Shown here piece by piece: positions 43,568 to 54,334 of a DNA stretch of 64,000 nucleotides. Each line of letters starts with the position of its first letter. Positions within the stretch are counted from its first letter, which is position 1. Location of the stretch: contig JAVLUZ010000145.1 of the NCBI GenBank assembly GCA_036768485.1, forward strand, positions 18,974,706 to 19,038,705, in the 5' to 3' direction. A program made the position numbers and the translations under genes. The notes under the pieces are model-generated. The model was not told where the DNA came from and made no database searches. It worked only from the letters and a program-made list of their open reading frames with translations. This DNA comes from Mermis nigrescens. Lineage: Eukaryota > Nematoda > Enoplea > Mermithida > Mermithidae.

Positions 43568-46006
43568 TGTTATCGTCCACCCCAATATGACTCAGAAATC
43601 GCTAATAAGTTAAGTAAATTATTTGAACATTATGTCGAAAATGCTCAAAATTGTATCCTACTAGGTGATTTTAATTTGCCTGATTTGAATTTGAATATTA
43701 TTTCTGCTTATAGAAACCCTGTGACACAAGTATTTTATGATTGTTTTGTCAATCTTGGTCTTATACAATTATCTTTTGATCCAAATAGAGATGAAAATAT
43801 TCTTGATCTAATTTTGTGTACTTCCAGCAATCTTGTCTTCAATGTATTAACTACTGAACCTTTCTCTAATAGTGATCATTGTAGCATTGAGTTCAGTTTA
43901 CCTGCGTCTGTAGTACCCAACCAAACTTCCCTTGAGTATGACTTTAGAAAAGCGGACTATGCATCTATCGAGATTTTTTTAGCCTCTATCGATTGGCACC
44001 TCTGTTTTACCCATTGCATTAGCATTAACGATTTTTATGTTGTTTTTCTTGACATAATTAATGAGGCTATATATCGATACGTTCCCTTTAAGCATACTGT
44101 GCATAAAAAATCACTGCCAAAGTCGTGTCGTAAATTGCAAGTAATTAAAAAGGAACTTTGGGAAAAGTATAAAAAGAGTCGTTGCCCTGTTATTTTAAGC
44201 AAGTATAAGAAGATTACTAAAGAAATTAAATTTGCTTTGAAAGATCTTTTCACGAGGGAGGAACGTAAGCTTTTAAATTCTCGAAATGTAAAAAATTTTT
44301 ATTCTTTCGTAAATGACCGGTTAAGAAAGACAAAGTCAGCTTCAATATTAATGTGTGATGGTAGGATGATAGATAATGATTTTGAAAAAGCTAATGCTTA
44401 CAACTCTTTTTTTGCGAGTAATTTTGTTATTGACGATCTTGTTTCTCCCCATTTCGCAAACAGAGTCAAAAGTGATGTTCATCCTCTTTCTGTAAAATTT
44501 GATGTTCTGACTATTTCTGAATCCATAAGTAGGCTTAAGCCCACTTTGTCGCTTGGCCCCGATGGCTTGTGTGCATATTTTATTAAAAAGTTGAAAACAG
44601 TGTTGCTCTCACCTTTAGAAACCATCTTCAACGTTTCTTATCAAAGTGGAAAGATACCCGATTTTTGGCGAAAAGCTGTTGTGATCCCAGTTCATAAAAA
44701 GGGGGATATGTCATCAGTTGATAACTATCGTCCAATTTCCTTATGTTGTGTTTCTTGTAAATTAATGGAATCTATAATGAACATGTCCTTGCTTTCTTAT
44801 CTAGAGAAGCAAAATCTGCTAAGTGAAAAACAGTTTGGTTTTAGAAAAAATAGATCATGTGCGTTACAACTTGTTGAGTGCAAAAATCAGTGGACCAAAT
44901 TTCTAGATGAGGGAATTCCTGTTGACATTGTCTACATTGACTTTTGTAAGGCTTTTGATACCGTGTCACACAAAAAACTGCTAATTAAGTTGGCATCTTA
45001 TGGACTGAACAAACTCTCTTTTAATTGGATCGAAAATTTCTTGACTAATAGATCCCAAGTCGTTAAAATTAAAAATTCTTTATCTGATTCCATTCCTGTT
45101 ACCAGTGGCGTGCCCCAGGGTAGTATACTAGGTCCCACACTTTTTTTAATCTTCATTAACGACTTATGTGAAATGCGCCACAACAGTAATTTTACTTTGT
45201 TTGCTGACGATATCAAACTTTGGAATCTATCATCCAATTTCATGACACTTCAAGCTGACATAAATTATGTGCATGAGTGGGCCAATACATGGCAATTAAA
45301 AATATCAGTTAATAAATGTTTAGTTCTATATCTGGGTAGTTCAAACCCTAGGCATTCTTATCACATAAATGATTTCTATCTTTCTACTGACACACTTTGT
45401 GTAAAAGATTTGGGTGTTTTTCTGAATTCTAATTTATCGTCCAGATCTCATTGTGAATATATTGTGAAAAAAGGCATGCAGTTAAGCAATCTGATCTTGC
45501 GTAGTTTTATTTCTAAAGATAGATTATTACTTGTTAAGGCCTTCATTACTTACGTTCGACCAGTGCTTGAATTTTGCTGTGTTTTGTGGAGTCCTTACCT
45601 GCTGTGTGATATCACCTCCGTCGAACGGGTTCAAAGAAGGTTTACGAAACGAATTTTTAGTGATAAAAATTTGACATATGCTGAAAGATTACACGAACTT
45701 GGTCTGGACACTCTTGAGCTAAGACGCCTCCATAACGACCTAACATTAGCCTTTTCTATTATCAAATGTAAAGCTCTTCCTTTCAAGGATTTCTTCACAA
45801 TTAATTTAAATTCTAATCGAGCAGCAAATTCTTGTAAACTTCTCGTCAATCATGTAAATAAAAATTGCAGAAAATTTGATTTTTGTAATCGAATAATTCC
45901 TATCTGGAACTCTCTACCTGAACAGATTATAAGTGCTCCAAATAGACACGTTTTTCTGACTAAACTTAAAAGATTAAACCTTTCTAAATTTCTTAAAGGG
46001 GCGTAA
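43538..46006 (+). CDS. LINE ORF2: endonuclease C-terminus and reverse transcriptase
   Basis: An uninterrupted run of 822 codons. Endonuclease motifs are ILLGDFNLPDLN, ENILDLILC and FSNSDHCSIEF. Reverse-transcriptase motifs in order are VVIPVHKKGDMSSVDNYRPI, FGFRKNRSCALQLVE, VDIVYIDFCKAFDTVSHKKL (first Asp), SGVPQGSILGPTLFLIFIND and the catalytic FADD (in FTLFADDIKLW). The C-terminal region has VKDLGVFLNSNLSSR, YVRPVLEFCCVLWSPYLL, VERVQRRFTKRIF and the final IWNSLPEQII, as in CR1/L2-type LINEs. The protein would nick DNA and reverse-transcribe the LINE RNA. Real translation must begin upstream in the 43194 frame. All catalytic motifs are intact. Confidence 0.9.
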   Translation: MCKKSVRFIMCYRPPQYDSEIANKLSKLFEHYVENAQNCILLGDFNLPDLNLNIISAYRNPVTQVFYDCFVNLGLIQLSFDPNRDENILDLILCTSSNLVFNVLTTEPFSNSDHCSIEFSLPASVVPNQTSLEYDFRKADYASIEIFLASIDWHLCFTHCISINDFYVVFLDIINEAIYRYVPFKHTVHKKSLPKSCRKLQVIKKELWEKYKKSRCPVILSKYKKITKEIKFALKDLFTREERKLLNSRNVKNFYSFVNDRLRKTKSASILMCDGRMIDNDFEKANAYNSFFASNFVIDDLVSPHFANRVKSDVHPLSVKFDVLTISESISRLKPTLSLGPDGLCAYFIKKLKTVLLSPLETIFNVSYQSGKIPDFWRKAVVIPVHKKGDMSSVDNYRPISLCCVSCKLMESIMNMSLLSYLEKQNLLSEKQFGFRKNRSCALQLVECKNQWTKFLDEGIPVDIVYIDFCKAFDTVSHKKLLIKLASYGLNKLSFNWIENFLTNRSQVVKIKNSLSDSIPVTSGVPQGSILGPTLFLIFINDLCEMRHNSNFTLFADDIKLWNLSSNFMTLQADINYVHEWANTWQLKISVNKCLVLYLGSSNPRHSYHINDFYLSTDTLCVKDLGVFLNSNLSSRSHCEYIVKKGMQLSNLILRSFISKDRLLLVKAFITYVRPVLEFCCVLWSPYLLCDITSVERVQRRFTKRIFSDKNLTYAERLHELGLDTLELRRLHNDLTLAFSIIKCKALPFKDFFTINLNSNRAANSCKLLVNHVNKNCRKFDFCNRIIPIWNSLPEQIISAPNRHVFLTKLKRLNLSKFLKGA

Positions 46007-46163
46007 GTAAGAGCAGTTTTTTCTATTGCCTTTACGTTTACCCTGCTTCGTCATACTTAATTTGTTTTGTCTTTCATGTATTTTCATTTTCGTTCATTCG
46101 TCCTATCCATGTATGTTAATATTTTCTTTTGACTTAGCGAATAAATTGTTGTTGTTGTTGTTT
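46007..46163 (+). other. LINE 3'UTR and (TTG)n tail
   Basis: Short 3'UTR after the TAA, ending AGCGAATAAATTGTTGTTGTTGTTG. An AATAAA lies just before the tandem TTG run, the end signature of many CR1-like elements. Confidence 0.8.
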
Positions 46164-48530
46164 TTGTATCATGTATGAAAATACTACAGTGTACAGTTTT
46201 TATCTTAACTTTACTAAAAGTTTCAGCCTGGATTTCTGTACATCATAGAATAAGACATTTCATAGGTAACGAATTAAGGTGCCCTAGGTACTTATCTTAC
46301 ATTCTTGGTTACATTACTAATTGCCTTTGCTTAGAATAGGTATATTTAATACTTTCACATTTTTTATTATTTAATTTTTTTATTAATATTTTAATTATTT
46401 TTCAATATTATCTAATTGCACGGGACCTAAATAGCGTTGGCAAAAGTCCGAGAACTATTATAGCGTGGACAATAGTCTGAACTGTAGATGGTGTATCTAC
46501 ACGCGTTTCGCGTTATCGAGCGGAACGCCGTTGACCGCATCGTTTTTGGCCCAATATTCGCCTAATTATCTTTCCCGGCGTTTCCAGCCGAAGGAGGCGA
46601 ACTTTCGCTATTTAACCACCCACCTTTAGCCATGGCGCTTGGACGCGAAAGTCCCTACGCGCCCATTGGTCCATTGGCAAATCACGTACATACCCGTGAG
46701 GTATGCTATGTGAGCCATCTTGTGGATATTACTATACGACCCCTTCTTTTATCATTAAAAACATAGGCGACATGACCGCTAATCAGGTTAAGCCTGTGTT
46801 GAGATCGGAACGCCCCTTGACTCCGCCTACGTGCGAATCTTTTTCGTTATAAGCATATTATTGATTTGAAGATATACTGTAATTAATTTAGTAGAAAAAA
46901 TCATTATAAGATTCTCTTGGCCGTTTTCGACGCTTGTATAGCAGCGCTCGTCTTTTTGTTTTATTCCTTTCTTTTCGTCGTATCCAGCCGTTCAATTTTG
47001 TTGTTTTTTCTTGTACATAAACGTAGCATTATTACCTGCCTTGAAGTGCATTATACTGCAGGCAGAAGGAACGGTTTGGACGGCCCGGCCTTTCGACGAT
47101 TTCATAAAATATTTTATTTCGTCGTAAAATTCAAGGTGATCACATTTTACTATTTTTCGTCTTTTCTAGAAAGAATCTATTCAAGTTTCGGAACCAAAAA
47201 TCATAAGAATTATTACATAATTTTTACGTAAAATGACTGCCCGGGCTAGAGCTCTTAGTTGTTGTATTCAATATGTATTGTGCTATTGGAACCAAAATTG
47301 AAAGTTAAAGAAACGCCATAAGTACACTGGCTATAACATCATTTCAGGCTTTCGCGAATTTCATATTTTAGGTCCTGAATAGGTCAACTGACCTAAGGGT
47401 TAATTTCAGGGTTGCTTACGTACTGCTGTGTATTGTTAGAGCGTAGGTACCTAATTCTCCCTAGGTACGGACAAATCTAGGTCCGAGGAGTTTTAGGGTA
47501 TTAAGTACTTTGAGGGTCAACGGGTGACACCGGGCGTACTGCCTTAACATCCTGACCAGCGCTAAGAGTAGCCAGGTACTTATGTAATTTCCGAAGGTAA
47601 TTATTTGGGTTGTTTGGGTTTGTGTTTGTGGGTTTGGTAACTATAGGGGCGGCATGCTGCCCGTTTAGCTATCGGTACCTACCTTCACAACTCCCATCAA
47701 ACCCTTGTAATTTACAGAACTAAGTACTTTAGTCTTTGGACTATAGTCCTAGTCTTTATATTAGCCCGTTAGTCCGGATAAGGACAAGTCCTTTTTTGGC
47801 GAACTAAGTCCGGTTAGTACGACCTACCGGACTAAAGTTCTTACTTCTTCCACGTTGTGCTATCCAACGTTTGACGTACGTTTTGCAAATCTTCCCTCTC
47901 TTTGGTGAGTGTTGTTTGCGTTTAACGCCAATGTTCACGTTAGTGTTTCTTTTACTGTCTGATTTTCAAACTGTGCTCTAAGAGATATGTTTTATTTGTT
48001 CAGTGGAGGCGGAAAAAGGCGAGGTTGTCAACCATACAGCAGCTAATTAGTTGTCAACTCAACAACAGCTGTAGTTAAGTTTACATTATCAATGTTGTTT
48101 AATAAAAGTATTGTCCCCTGTCCACTGTCTTTTTTTGTAAGAACCTCAGAGCATAATCGGCTGTATAAACATAAACAGTTTCATATTTTGGTTTCAAGAC
48201 TAAATTTTGTTGAATTCAAAAAAAAATTTCATATTTTGGGTTCATGACTAAATCTTGTTGGATTCTATACGAAGCATTCAGTCCAAACTTGCACCCACAA
48301 TTTTGGTCATTCCCGCAACGTCGGCACCATCGCGTGTTTAGTTGTGCAATGCGGATTTTAGACAAAAATCGTCACAATTTAAGCGATGAGCGTATTGAAA
48401 TGGAAATTTTTTGAAGTTTTACTATGAACTGTTTGAGCAGTAATATTTGCTATTTTTTACAAGAACTTACATACGTAAAGTTTGTTACAAAATGTATTTA
48501 TAGTAGTAACATACATATGTTGCATGTATC
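46164..48530. other. Mostly non-coding; possible unique host DNA
   Basis: No convincing coding exon. The 46490-46830 part is notably GC-richer (CCGGCGTTTCCAGCCG, ACGCGCCCATTGGTCCATTGG with a CCAAT-like word), which could mark a promoter or 5' exon, but no start codon with a believable ORF follows. A frame at 46917-47231 is hydrophobic and lacks family features. The 47717-47855 part forms a small inverted-repeat element. Confidence 0.4.
47717..47855. repeat. Small inverted-repeat element (GGACTA words)
   Basis: Ends GAACTAAGTACTTTAGTC and (inverted) GAAGTAAGAACTTTAGTC match at 16 of 18 positions. Internally GGACTATAGTCC and several GACTA/TAGTC words make further short palindromes. MITE-like; no clear duplication. 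Confidence 0.55.
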
Positions 48531-48556
48531 ATATAGAGAGCGGTAGCTCTCTATAT
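48531..48556. other. Perfect hairpin at head of unit X
   Basis: ATATAGAGAGC-GGTA-GCTCTCTATAT: an 11-bp stem with a GGTA loop. See 50363-50388 for the covarying partner. Confidence 0.9.
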
Positions 48557-50362
48557 ATATGTTTGACTCGCTATGTTTTGCATTAGCGGGGTTTTTTAAT
48601 TTCTAACGTCGATAAAATCCTTGGCTTTGATCGTATTCAAATAATTTTTGGAGGATCAGTTGTTCTAACCAGATCCCATTGCAGGTTTAAATTTTTTTTC
48701 TCAAGTTTAAAATTGCCGTTTTTATTCAAGGGTGAATTTCGAATTTTGAGAAAAATGTGGTCGGGGGTCTGCTCCTGGTGGTATGGACAGAAACTGTTGA
48801 AATTTTTTTATGAACCATTCTAAGAAAAAAAGTCGAGACGTCCCATTGGAAATTTTTTTAAAAGTCGAATTCAAGGAATGAAACCGATTTTAAAATTACG
48901 AAAAAATTGAATTTTTCTCACAAAAAGATTTATAGTCGTGTGATACCTCATTGTGTTCGTCTAAAAGATATTACATCTAACTGTAAAATATTAGATTTTT
49001 TTATCAAATGTGACGTAATTAAATTACATTTTAACCTTTGGAAAAAGTGTAAATTTCAAGACTTTGTCGTTTATTTCAGGATTTTCAGCGATAACAAGTA
49101 TTTTTTATTTTGTTTTTATGTTGCTCTAATTAATAACAATCGTTTTCATGCTGAAATTATGATTATTAATTTCTTCTTATTAAATCATTTGCATATGCAA
49201 ATCGGAAAAGAAATTAAAGTTCTTTTTCGTATGTACACCATCATCTTGTTTGTATCATATGAAAATTACCTATTACTGTACAATTTTAATTCATAGTTTT
49301 GAGTTTGTATTGCTTTAAAAAAAGAAAAAGAATTAAGGATTTTTCGGAAGTCAACAATTGATATTTTATTTCGTTGCGCGAAGATCGATAAGATTGACAT
49401 TTTTTTTGTTGTGCGAAGATCGATAATATTGACATTGTATTTCGTTGCGCGAAGATAGATAAGAAAGGACTCGTTTGTTAAACGATATTATGAAAAAAGT
49501 ATGTAGGTATGTAGGTAACCGATGTATCTACTTATGTAGCAAGTGTATCGATATGGTTAAGGAAGCAGCACTACCGCACAGAAAATTGTGCAATATTTCT
49601 AATCTTTCCATTATGTGATTATGTTATCACACGCGTGTCATTCATAATTATTTTAATTTGTCATAATAGTCAATACTGTGTCGAATTGAAATGAATTGAA
49701 TTCACGTAAAATTACGATTCTGCAGAATTGAATCTTCAAAAATTGCGCTTCGATTGCATTTTTTATGAAGGAGAATTTTTTCGCAGCTTTTTGGTAAAAT
49801 GCGCGAAAACAGAAAATGGAAATGATGGATAAAAACGTAGTAATAAAGGAAAAGATGAGCGATAAGGCGAAATGAAAAAGATCAGGAAACAAAGATTTGC
49901 CGAATTTGTTTTGATATGCTAGCCATTTCTTAAAACTTTCTTTTAATTGTATTACAGCAAATTTTAATGTCATGTGCTATGAATATGTAGGTAAGTTTCA
50001 TCCTACTAATATCATTAGGTCAATTACGGTAAGCTTAAGTCGTGTGTAGGGTAGGTATAGCTGAATTGGTTCTTTAATTATTTAGAGTCGTGAAATATAA
50101 GTTTAAATTCATTATTGAATTATTTGTTCAGCGACGAATTACTTAAACTTCTTGTTAACCGAATCGTTATCCCTGTGTTTATAATTTTAGCAGTTTTTAG
50201 AGAAAATCAGACAATGTTTATCCTGTTAAATTTTATAGACAAATTTAAACGTAGAAAAACAATAAACAAAAAGAAAAAAGCAATTAAAATGTCAAAAATG
50301 AAATAAAAAAATCTTTGGATTACTGTACTTTGATTCATTGTAGCATTCGGTAAAAGAATATC
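48531..50362 (+). repeat. Unit X of the long tandem duplication (copy 1)
   Basis: Starts with a perfect hairpin at 48531-48556 and runs about 1.83 kb to the next hairpin. It is homologous but diverged from unit Y: ordered matches include GATCGTATT..GATTTTT.AGGATC, TTTTTATTCAAG.G, TGTGATACCTCATT.TGTTCG, ATATTAGATTTTTT.ATCAAATGTGACG, TTTCA.GATTTTCAGCGAT and TATGCAAATCG. Sequence from 48554 to 49965 is repeated almost identically at 56791-58166. The open frame 48907-49296 reappears there with a shifted start. It has no recognised domain and unit Y does not keep it open, so it is not called as a gene. Three 40-bp GCGCGAAGAT(C/A)GATAA units lie at 49370-49465. Confidence 0.8.
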
Positions 50363-50388
50363 ATATAGGAAGCGGTAGCTTCCTATAT
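50363..50388. other. Perfect hairpin at head of unit Y
   Basis: ATATAGGAAGC-GGTA-GCTTCCTATAT: same loop and stem length as the unit X hairpin, with both arms changed so that pairing is kept. Confidence 0.9.
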
Positions 50389-51286
50389 ATATATGTTTGA
50401 CTTTAGGTGTGTTCCTATGTTTTCAATTGCCACTTTTTTCGGTTATTTCTTTAATAAAATCTTTGGATTTGATCGTATTTTGATGATTTTTTCAGGATCG
50501 ATAGTACTAACCAGACCATACTGCCATTTTCAAAGATTTTTGCTTAGCATCAAAATTTACATTTTTATTCAAGTGCAAATTTCAAAGTTTGCAAAAAAGC
50601 TGCCACGCTGTTGTAAGTGAACTAATGGATAAAAAATGTACAAATTCTTTTTATGAACCCTCCGAAGAAAAAAAGTCAACACGTGTGCTTGGAAATTTTT
50701 TTAAAACTTAAATTGAAGGAATCAAATCGAATTTAAAATTGCGGAAAAAATGAATTTTTTTAGTTTTTTATTTCTAGTCATGTGATACCTCATTCTGTTC
50801 GCCATGAAAAGTTACATCTAATCGTAGAATATTAGATTTTTTAATCAAATGTGACGCGAATGATTTGCATTTTTGTCTAGTGAAAAATTTTAAATTTTAA
50901 GATTTTGCCATTTATTTCAAGATTTTCAGCGATGACCAGACTTTTTTATGTTGTTTTTATGTTATTCTAGTTAGTAGCAATCGTCCTGATGTTGAACTTA
51001 AAATTTTTAATTTGTTGGTGATAAATTATTTGAATATGCAAATCGCGGGAGGAATTACATTTCTCTTACCTGTAAACAGGTTCACCTTGTTGTATTATGC
51101 ATCAATCGATAGAGCGTTTAAAACTACATATTGTCTCAAAATTTTAAGTCACAATTTTGAGTTTGGAATGTTTAGTCGTATAATTTAAATCCTATATTAT
51201 TAGAAGAATTTCGAGATTTTTTTGCAAGTTGAAAATCGATATCTTGCTTCGTTAGAATCGAACAGAGCTCGTTATTGGGTCAGTAG

Positions 51287-51393
51287 CATTAGAGCGAAGG
51301 TATTCACAAGAGCGAAGGTATGCATAAGAGCGAAGGTAGTCAGAAGAGCGAAGGTATTCACAAGCGCGAAGGTATTCAAGGTAGTCAGAAGAG
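51287..51393 (+). repeat. Minisatellite, AGAGCGAAGGTATTCACA-type unit
   Basis: Six units of 15-18 bp. The same unit in inverse orientation (CCTTCGCTCTTGTGAATA) lies at 51549-51585 and 52134-52217. Equivalent blocks in the second copy are 58970-59072, 59228-59262 and 59811-59937. Confidence 0.85.
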
Positions 51394-51549
51394 TGACCAC
51401 ACCTCGGTGTGGGGGGTTTGGGGGTATGCACCCCCCACGAGAAACCAAAATACCCCCTCCAGAAAAAAATACCCCCAGAATTCAATTTTTAAAAATTTTT
51501 TCTGTTTTTTTCGCAATTTTTTGATGCCAATGGATAGTGCTCGATGAGA
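51394..51549 (-). mobile_element. Family A MITE, copy 9 (truncated, inside minisatellite)
   Basis: Reversed A copy starting CCACACCTCGGTGTGG, with GGTATGCACCCCCCAC and GATGCCAATGGATAGTGCTC, cut at GATGAGAAAC where the inverse minisatellite begins. Present also in the duplicated segment at 59073-59227, so it predates the duplication. Confidence 0.75.
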
Positions 51550-52133
51550 AACCTTCGCTCGTGTGAATACCTTCGCTCTTCTGATAAAAATAATAAAACC
51601 TTAAATAATCTTTGAAAACCTTCCCGTTCTCCAAATTTCTTTGATACGTGGACAAGCTCGTTGGGAAACGTCGAAAAATTAAGCACGCTATAGGTATATC
51701 AATTTCTCTCCTATGTATAATCACGTGTTTTAATTTAAGGATAAATTTCATGGTGCTTGCATCCCTGTTGTTCATCTAGATACTCAAGCATTAGTTTATG
51801 AAATGAGGGGATGGGGTTGTATTATGGTAGGTACATTATTTGATTGTTCTTACGTCCTGCTTCAACGACTATAATTTTCTAAATTGTCTTTTGAATTTTT
51901 GGCGAAAAATTGCTATTGAAAGGCTGTTTAGATGATGTTTTAATACACGAAAATATCATTATAGCTTTAACCAAAATATTATTTTAACGTTTAAATAAAT
52001 TATGCGCATAGATGGGCAGCATGAAAACTCTGGGGGGTCTAGCGGAAATTATCAATTTTTGGGGTTCCGCCAGATTCTGGGGGTCCAGAGACCCCCCACG
52101 CCCATGTGTGATTATGTGCCTCTAAAAATTCGG

Positions 52134-52217
52134 TTTGTACCTTCGCTCTTCTGAATACATTCGCTCTTCTGAATAGATTCGCTCATGTGAATACCTTCGC
52201 TCTTGTGAATAAATTCG
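52134..52217 (-). repeat. Inverse minisatellite block, copy 1
   Basis: About five 18-bp units of the type TTCGCTCTTCTGAATACC. The same block in the duplicated copy (59811-59937) has about seven units. Confidence 0.9.
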
Positions 52218-52638
52218 CTCTCTGAACCCCAATCTCGTCATTGCTATCAATGTTATTCAACCGAATGTAGGAAATCGTGTCATCGCTGACGAAGCTTTTG
52301 TGATTTCTGAATGTGTGGGATTGGAATGACTGAATCAGGATTAATTCGTCAGCAGTTGCGCTTTTATTGCGCATTGTGCTTTCATTAGCGAAAATATTCC
52401 AATGTTTAATGCAGTGATTTAATGAACTTACTATTTATCGTAAAGGTGGATGAAATCATTTTGTGCATGTTTGTAATTTTTGATTTCGTTTCGTTTTTCA
52501 GTTCAGAATGCATTAAATAGGAAGACTTTGTAATGATTTGTACCTACGTATGTTTTTTGGCTTAGATTAGAACGATAATTCGGCCAATTTTGAGTTTATT
52601 TACATTAAATCAGACTTCATGATACAATATTTCCCAGG

Positions 52639-52840
52639 GGCCGGTTGCAATACTCGAGCTTAAGCTCGAGCTCGCGATCATCTTGACCTATTTTCGCCAA
52701 CCTCGCGCTCATCGGTTGCAATACCTCGGACTTAAGCTCGAGCTTAAGCTCGAGCTTAAGTCCGAGCTCGACTTGAGCGCGAGCCGGTTGCAATATTTTT
52801 TTATTCTGTTACTGAGCTCGACGTCGCGCTCAGTTGTGTG
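52639..52840. repeat. GGTTGCAAT repeats with a 42-bp perfect palindrome
   Basis: CGGTTGCAATA occurs three times (near 52642, 52713 and 52789). Between them 52725-52766 is a perfect palindrome made of alternating CTTAAG and CTCGAG hexamers bracketed by CTCGGA and TCCGAG. It is absent at the equivalent place in the second copy of the duplication (60350), so it was gained there or marks the boundary. Confidence 0.85.
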
Positions 52841-53756
52841 TTAATCGAGGGGGCACGTGCCCCCCGAAACGAAATATGAGAATGAATTTTTCTTAGCAAT
52901 TTTTTGCGATGATCAAAAGAAATCAGCCAGTCAGTGTGAGCGCATCCAAAATGGAAGTGACCAATCACAGAAGGGCCTATGTTTTTCACTTGTAATGGGT
53001 TCTCTCCTTACACGCTCGTTATAGTTGTGATATTCTACAGTATATTGAGTTATGGTTAGACACTGGCTATTGCAAAAGCGCATCACCGCATCAGAAGTTT
53101 AACCCACTCTTGTAGCCTGATACGGATTAAATTCAAAAGAAAACTTCAATATTGAATGAAACAGAGTATATGTAGGTATGTACCACAAGACATGATATTG
53201 ACCCATCAAATTACTTGTTTTCTTGATCCTTATTTGCCATCTCTTTTGTTGGCCTTTGTGATTCACTAATAGTGATACTAGGTGCACAACATTTGAGATT
53301 TGGGACAGGTTCAAGAATTCAGCTTTTTAGACCAAAATGACCACAAAAACTTGCATAAGCGCTTATATAGCGTTAAAAACATATTACCCGGATTCTAGTC
53401 AATTTGAAGCACTTTTGAAGAAAGACTTTTAATTTGCATCCGGTTTAGGCCTTCATTTTGCCTCATTTTCCTTACAAAATTTTTCATCTTTCTTTTCTGG
53501 GTGGTATAGACCCCACATTCCCATGTGCATGTTTGATCGTTATGCCGAAATTTTGTCATCTGACAAAAACGAAAAGAATTTATGTAACTTTGTAACTTAC
53601 ATAATCTCGTAAATTTTGGAACTTTTCTAATTAAATGAAAATTTTTTAAACAGCGTCTAGAAGTGTAATGCTTGTGCTTTTCTTTGGAAAAATATTGATT
53701 AATTGCAACCTTTTTCATGGCTGTAGAAATTACATTGTATACTTACCTACCAAAAG
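52841..53756. other. Non-coding, nothing recognised
   Basis: Only short frames (for example 53395-53718 minus). A GGGGGCACGTGCCCCCC palindrome at 52849-52865 stands out; otherwise nothing is supported. Confidence 0.35.
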
Positions 53757-54334
53757 TACAGGGTGTCCCAGCTAGTATTCGTGATTTTGTTTTTAATAAC
53801 TTTTGCAATTTTCATCCGATTTCCTTCAAATTTTTTTACAGTATAGAAACAACATTGAAATTTCATGTGTCATTTTTTCGAATCATAGTTTTCAGCAGTT
53901 ATCATTTTATTCGGAATATTCTATGGCGTATGCCGTTGGAAAACGTGCAAAAGTAGCACCATGGTAGTATGGACGAAAAGCGTCGTCGTCATGGTTCAAC
54001 AAAAGTTCAGAAGCGAGATGAAGCGTGACCCTCCCAGTGACCATAGCATTAGAAAGTGGCATTCAATCACGCCTCATCTCGCTTCTGAACTTTCGTTGGA
54101 CCATGACGACGCTTTTCGTCCATTCATACCATGCTGCCACGTTTGCGCGTTCTCCAACAACATACGCCATAGAATATTTCAGATAAAATAACAACTTATC
54201 AAAAAATGATCTGAAAAGATGAAACATGAAATTTTAATGTCGTTTCTATACTGTAAAAAAATTGAACGAAAACGGATGAAAATTGCGAAAGTTATTAAAA
54301 AACAAAATCACCAATAGTTGGCTGGGACACCCAC
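53757..54334. mobile_element. 578-bp fold-back element with helix-turn-helix-like remnant
   Basis: The ends CAGGGTGTCCCAGC and (inverted) GGGTGTCCCAGCC match, and the arms pair almost to the centre: TTTTAATAACTTT.GCAATTTTCATCCG, TATAGAAAC.ACATT.AAATTTCATGT, GAATATTCTATGGCGTATG and GGACGAAAAGCGTCGTC. The plus-strand frame in the middle reads KFRSEMKRDPPSDHSIRKWH, which looks like the PP-x(4)-IRKW helix-turn-helix found before some insect transposases (DUF4817-like); this is a resemblance only. No complete protein. Confidence 0.8.

Larger units (their letters stand above)
42291..46163 (+). mobile_element. CR1-like LINE, nearly intact
   Basis: Contains a short 5' leader, ORF1 with a PHD finger, ORF2 with endonuclease and reverse transcriptase, a short 3'UTR and a (TTG)n tail at 46147-46160. 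PHD-finger ORF1 proteins and short 3' repeats are known for CR1-like LINEs. The 5' boundary is not fixed, since such elements rarely leave target duplications. Only one 1-bp indel and one stop between the ORFs interrupt nearly 3.7 kb of coding sequence, so this is a young copy. Confidence 0.85.
50363..52638 (+). repeat. Unit Y of the long tandem duplication (copy 1)
   Basis: Second diverged unit, 2.3 kb. The part from about 50487 to 52638 is repeated at 58166-60350, and 50405-50690 again at 61235-61500. It contains a reversed family A fragment bracketed by a minisatellite, a short GGGCAGC element (about 52014-52111) and a second minisatellite block. No gene. Confidence 0.8.

Noticed and set aside
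46740..46860. First coding exon starting at an ATG near 46773
   Set aside because: The frame is about 26 codons, stops without a convincing splice donor and has no homology that I recognise.
48907..49296. 129-codon frame, repeated at 57188-57532
   Set aside because: Conserved only because the whole segment was recently duplicated; the diverged unit Y does not keep the frame and no domain is seen.
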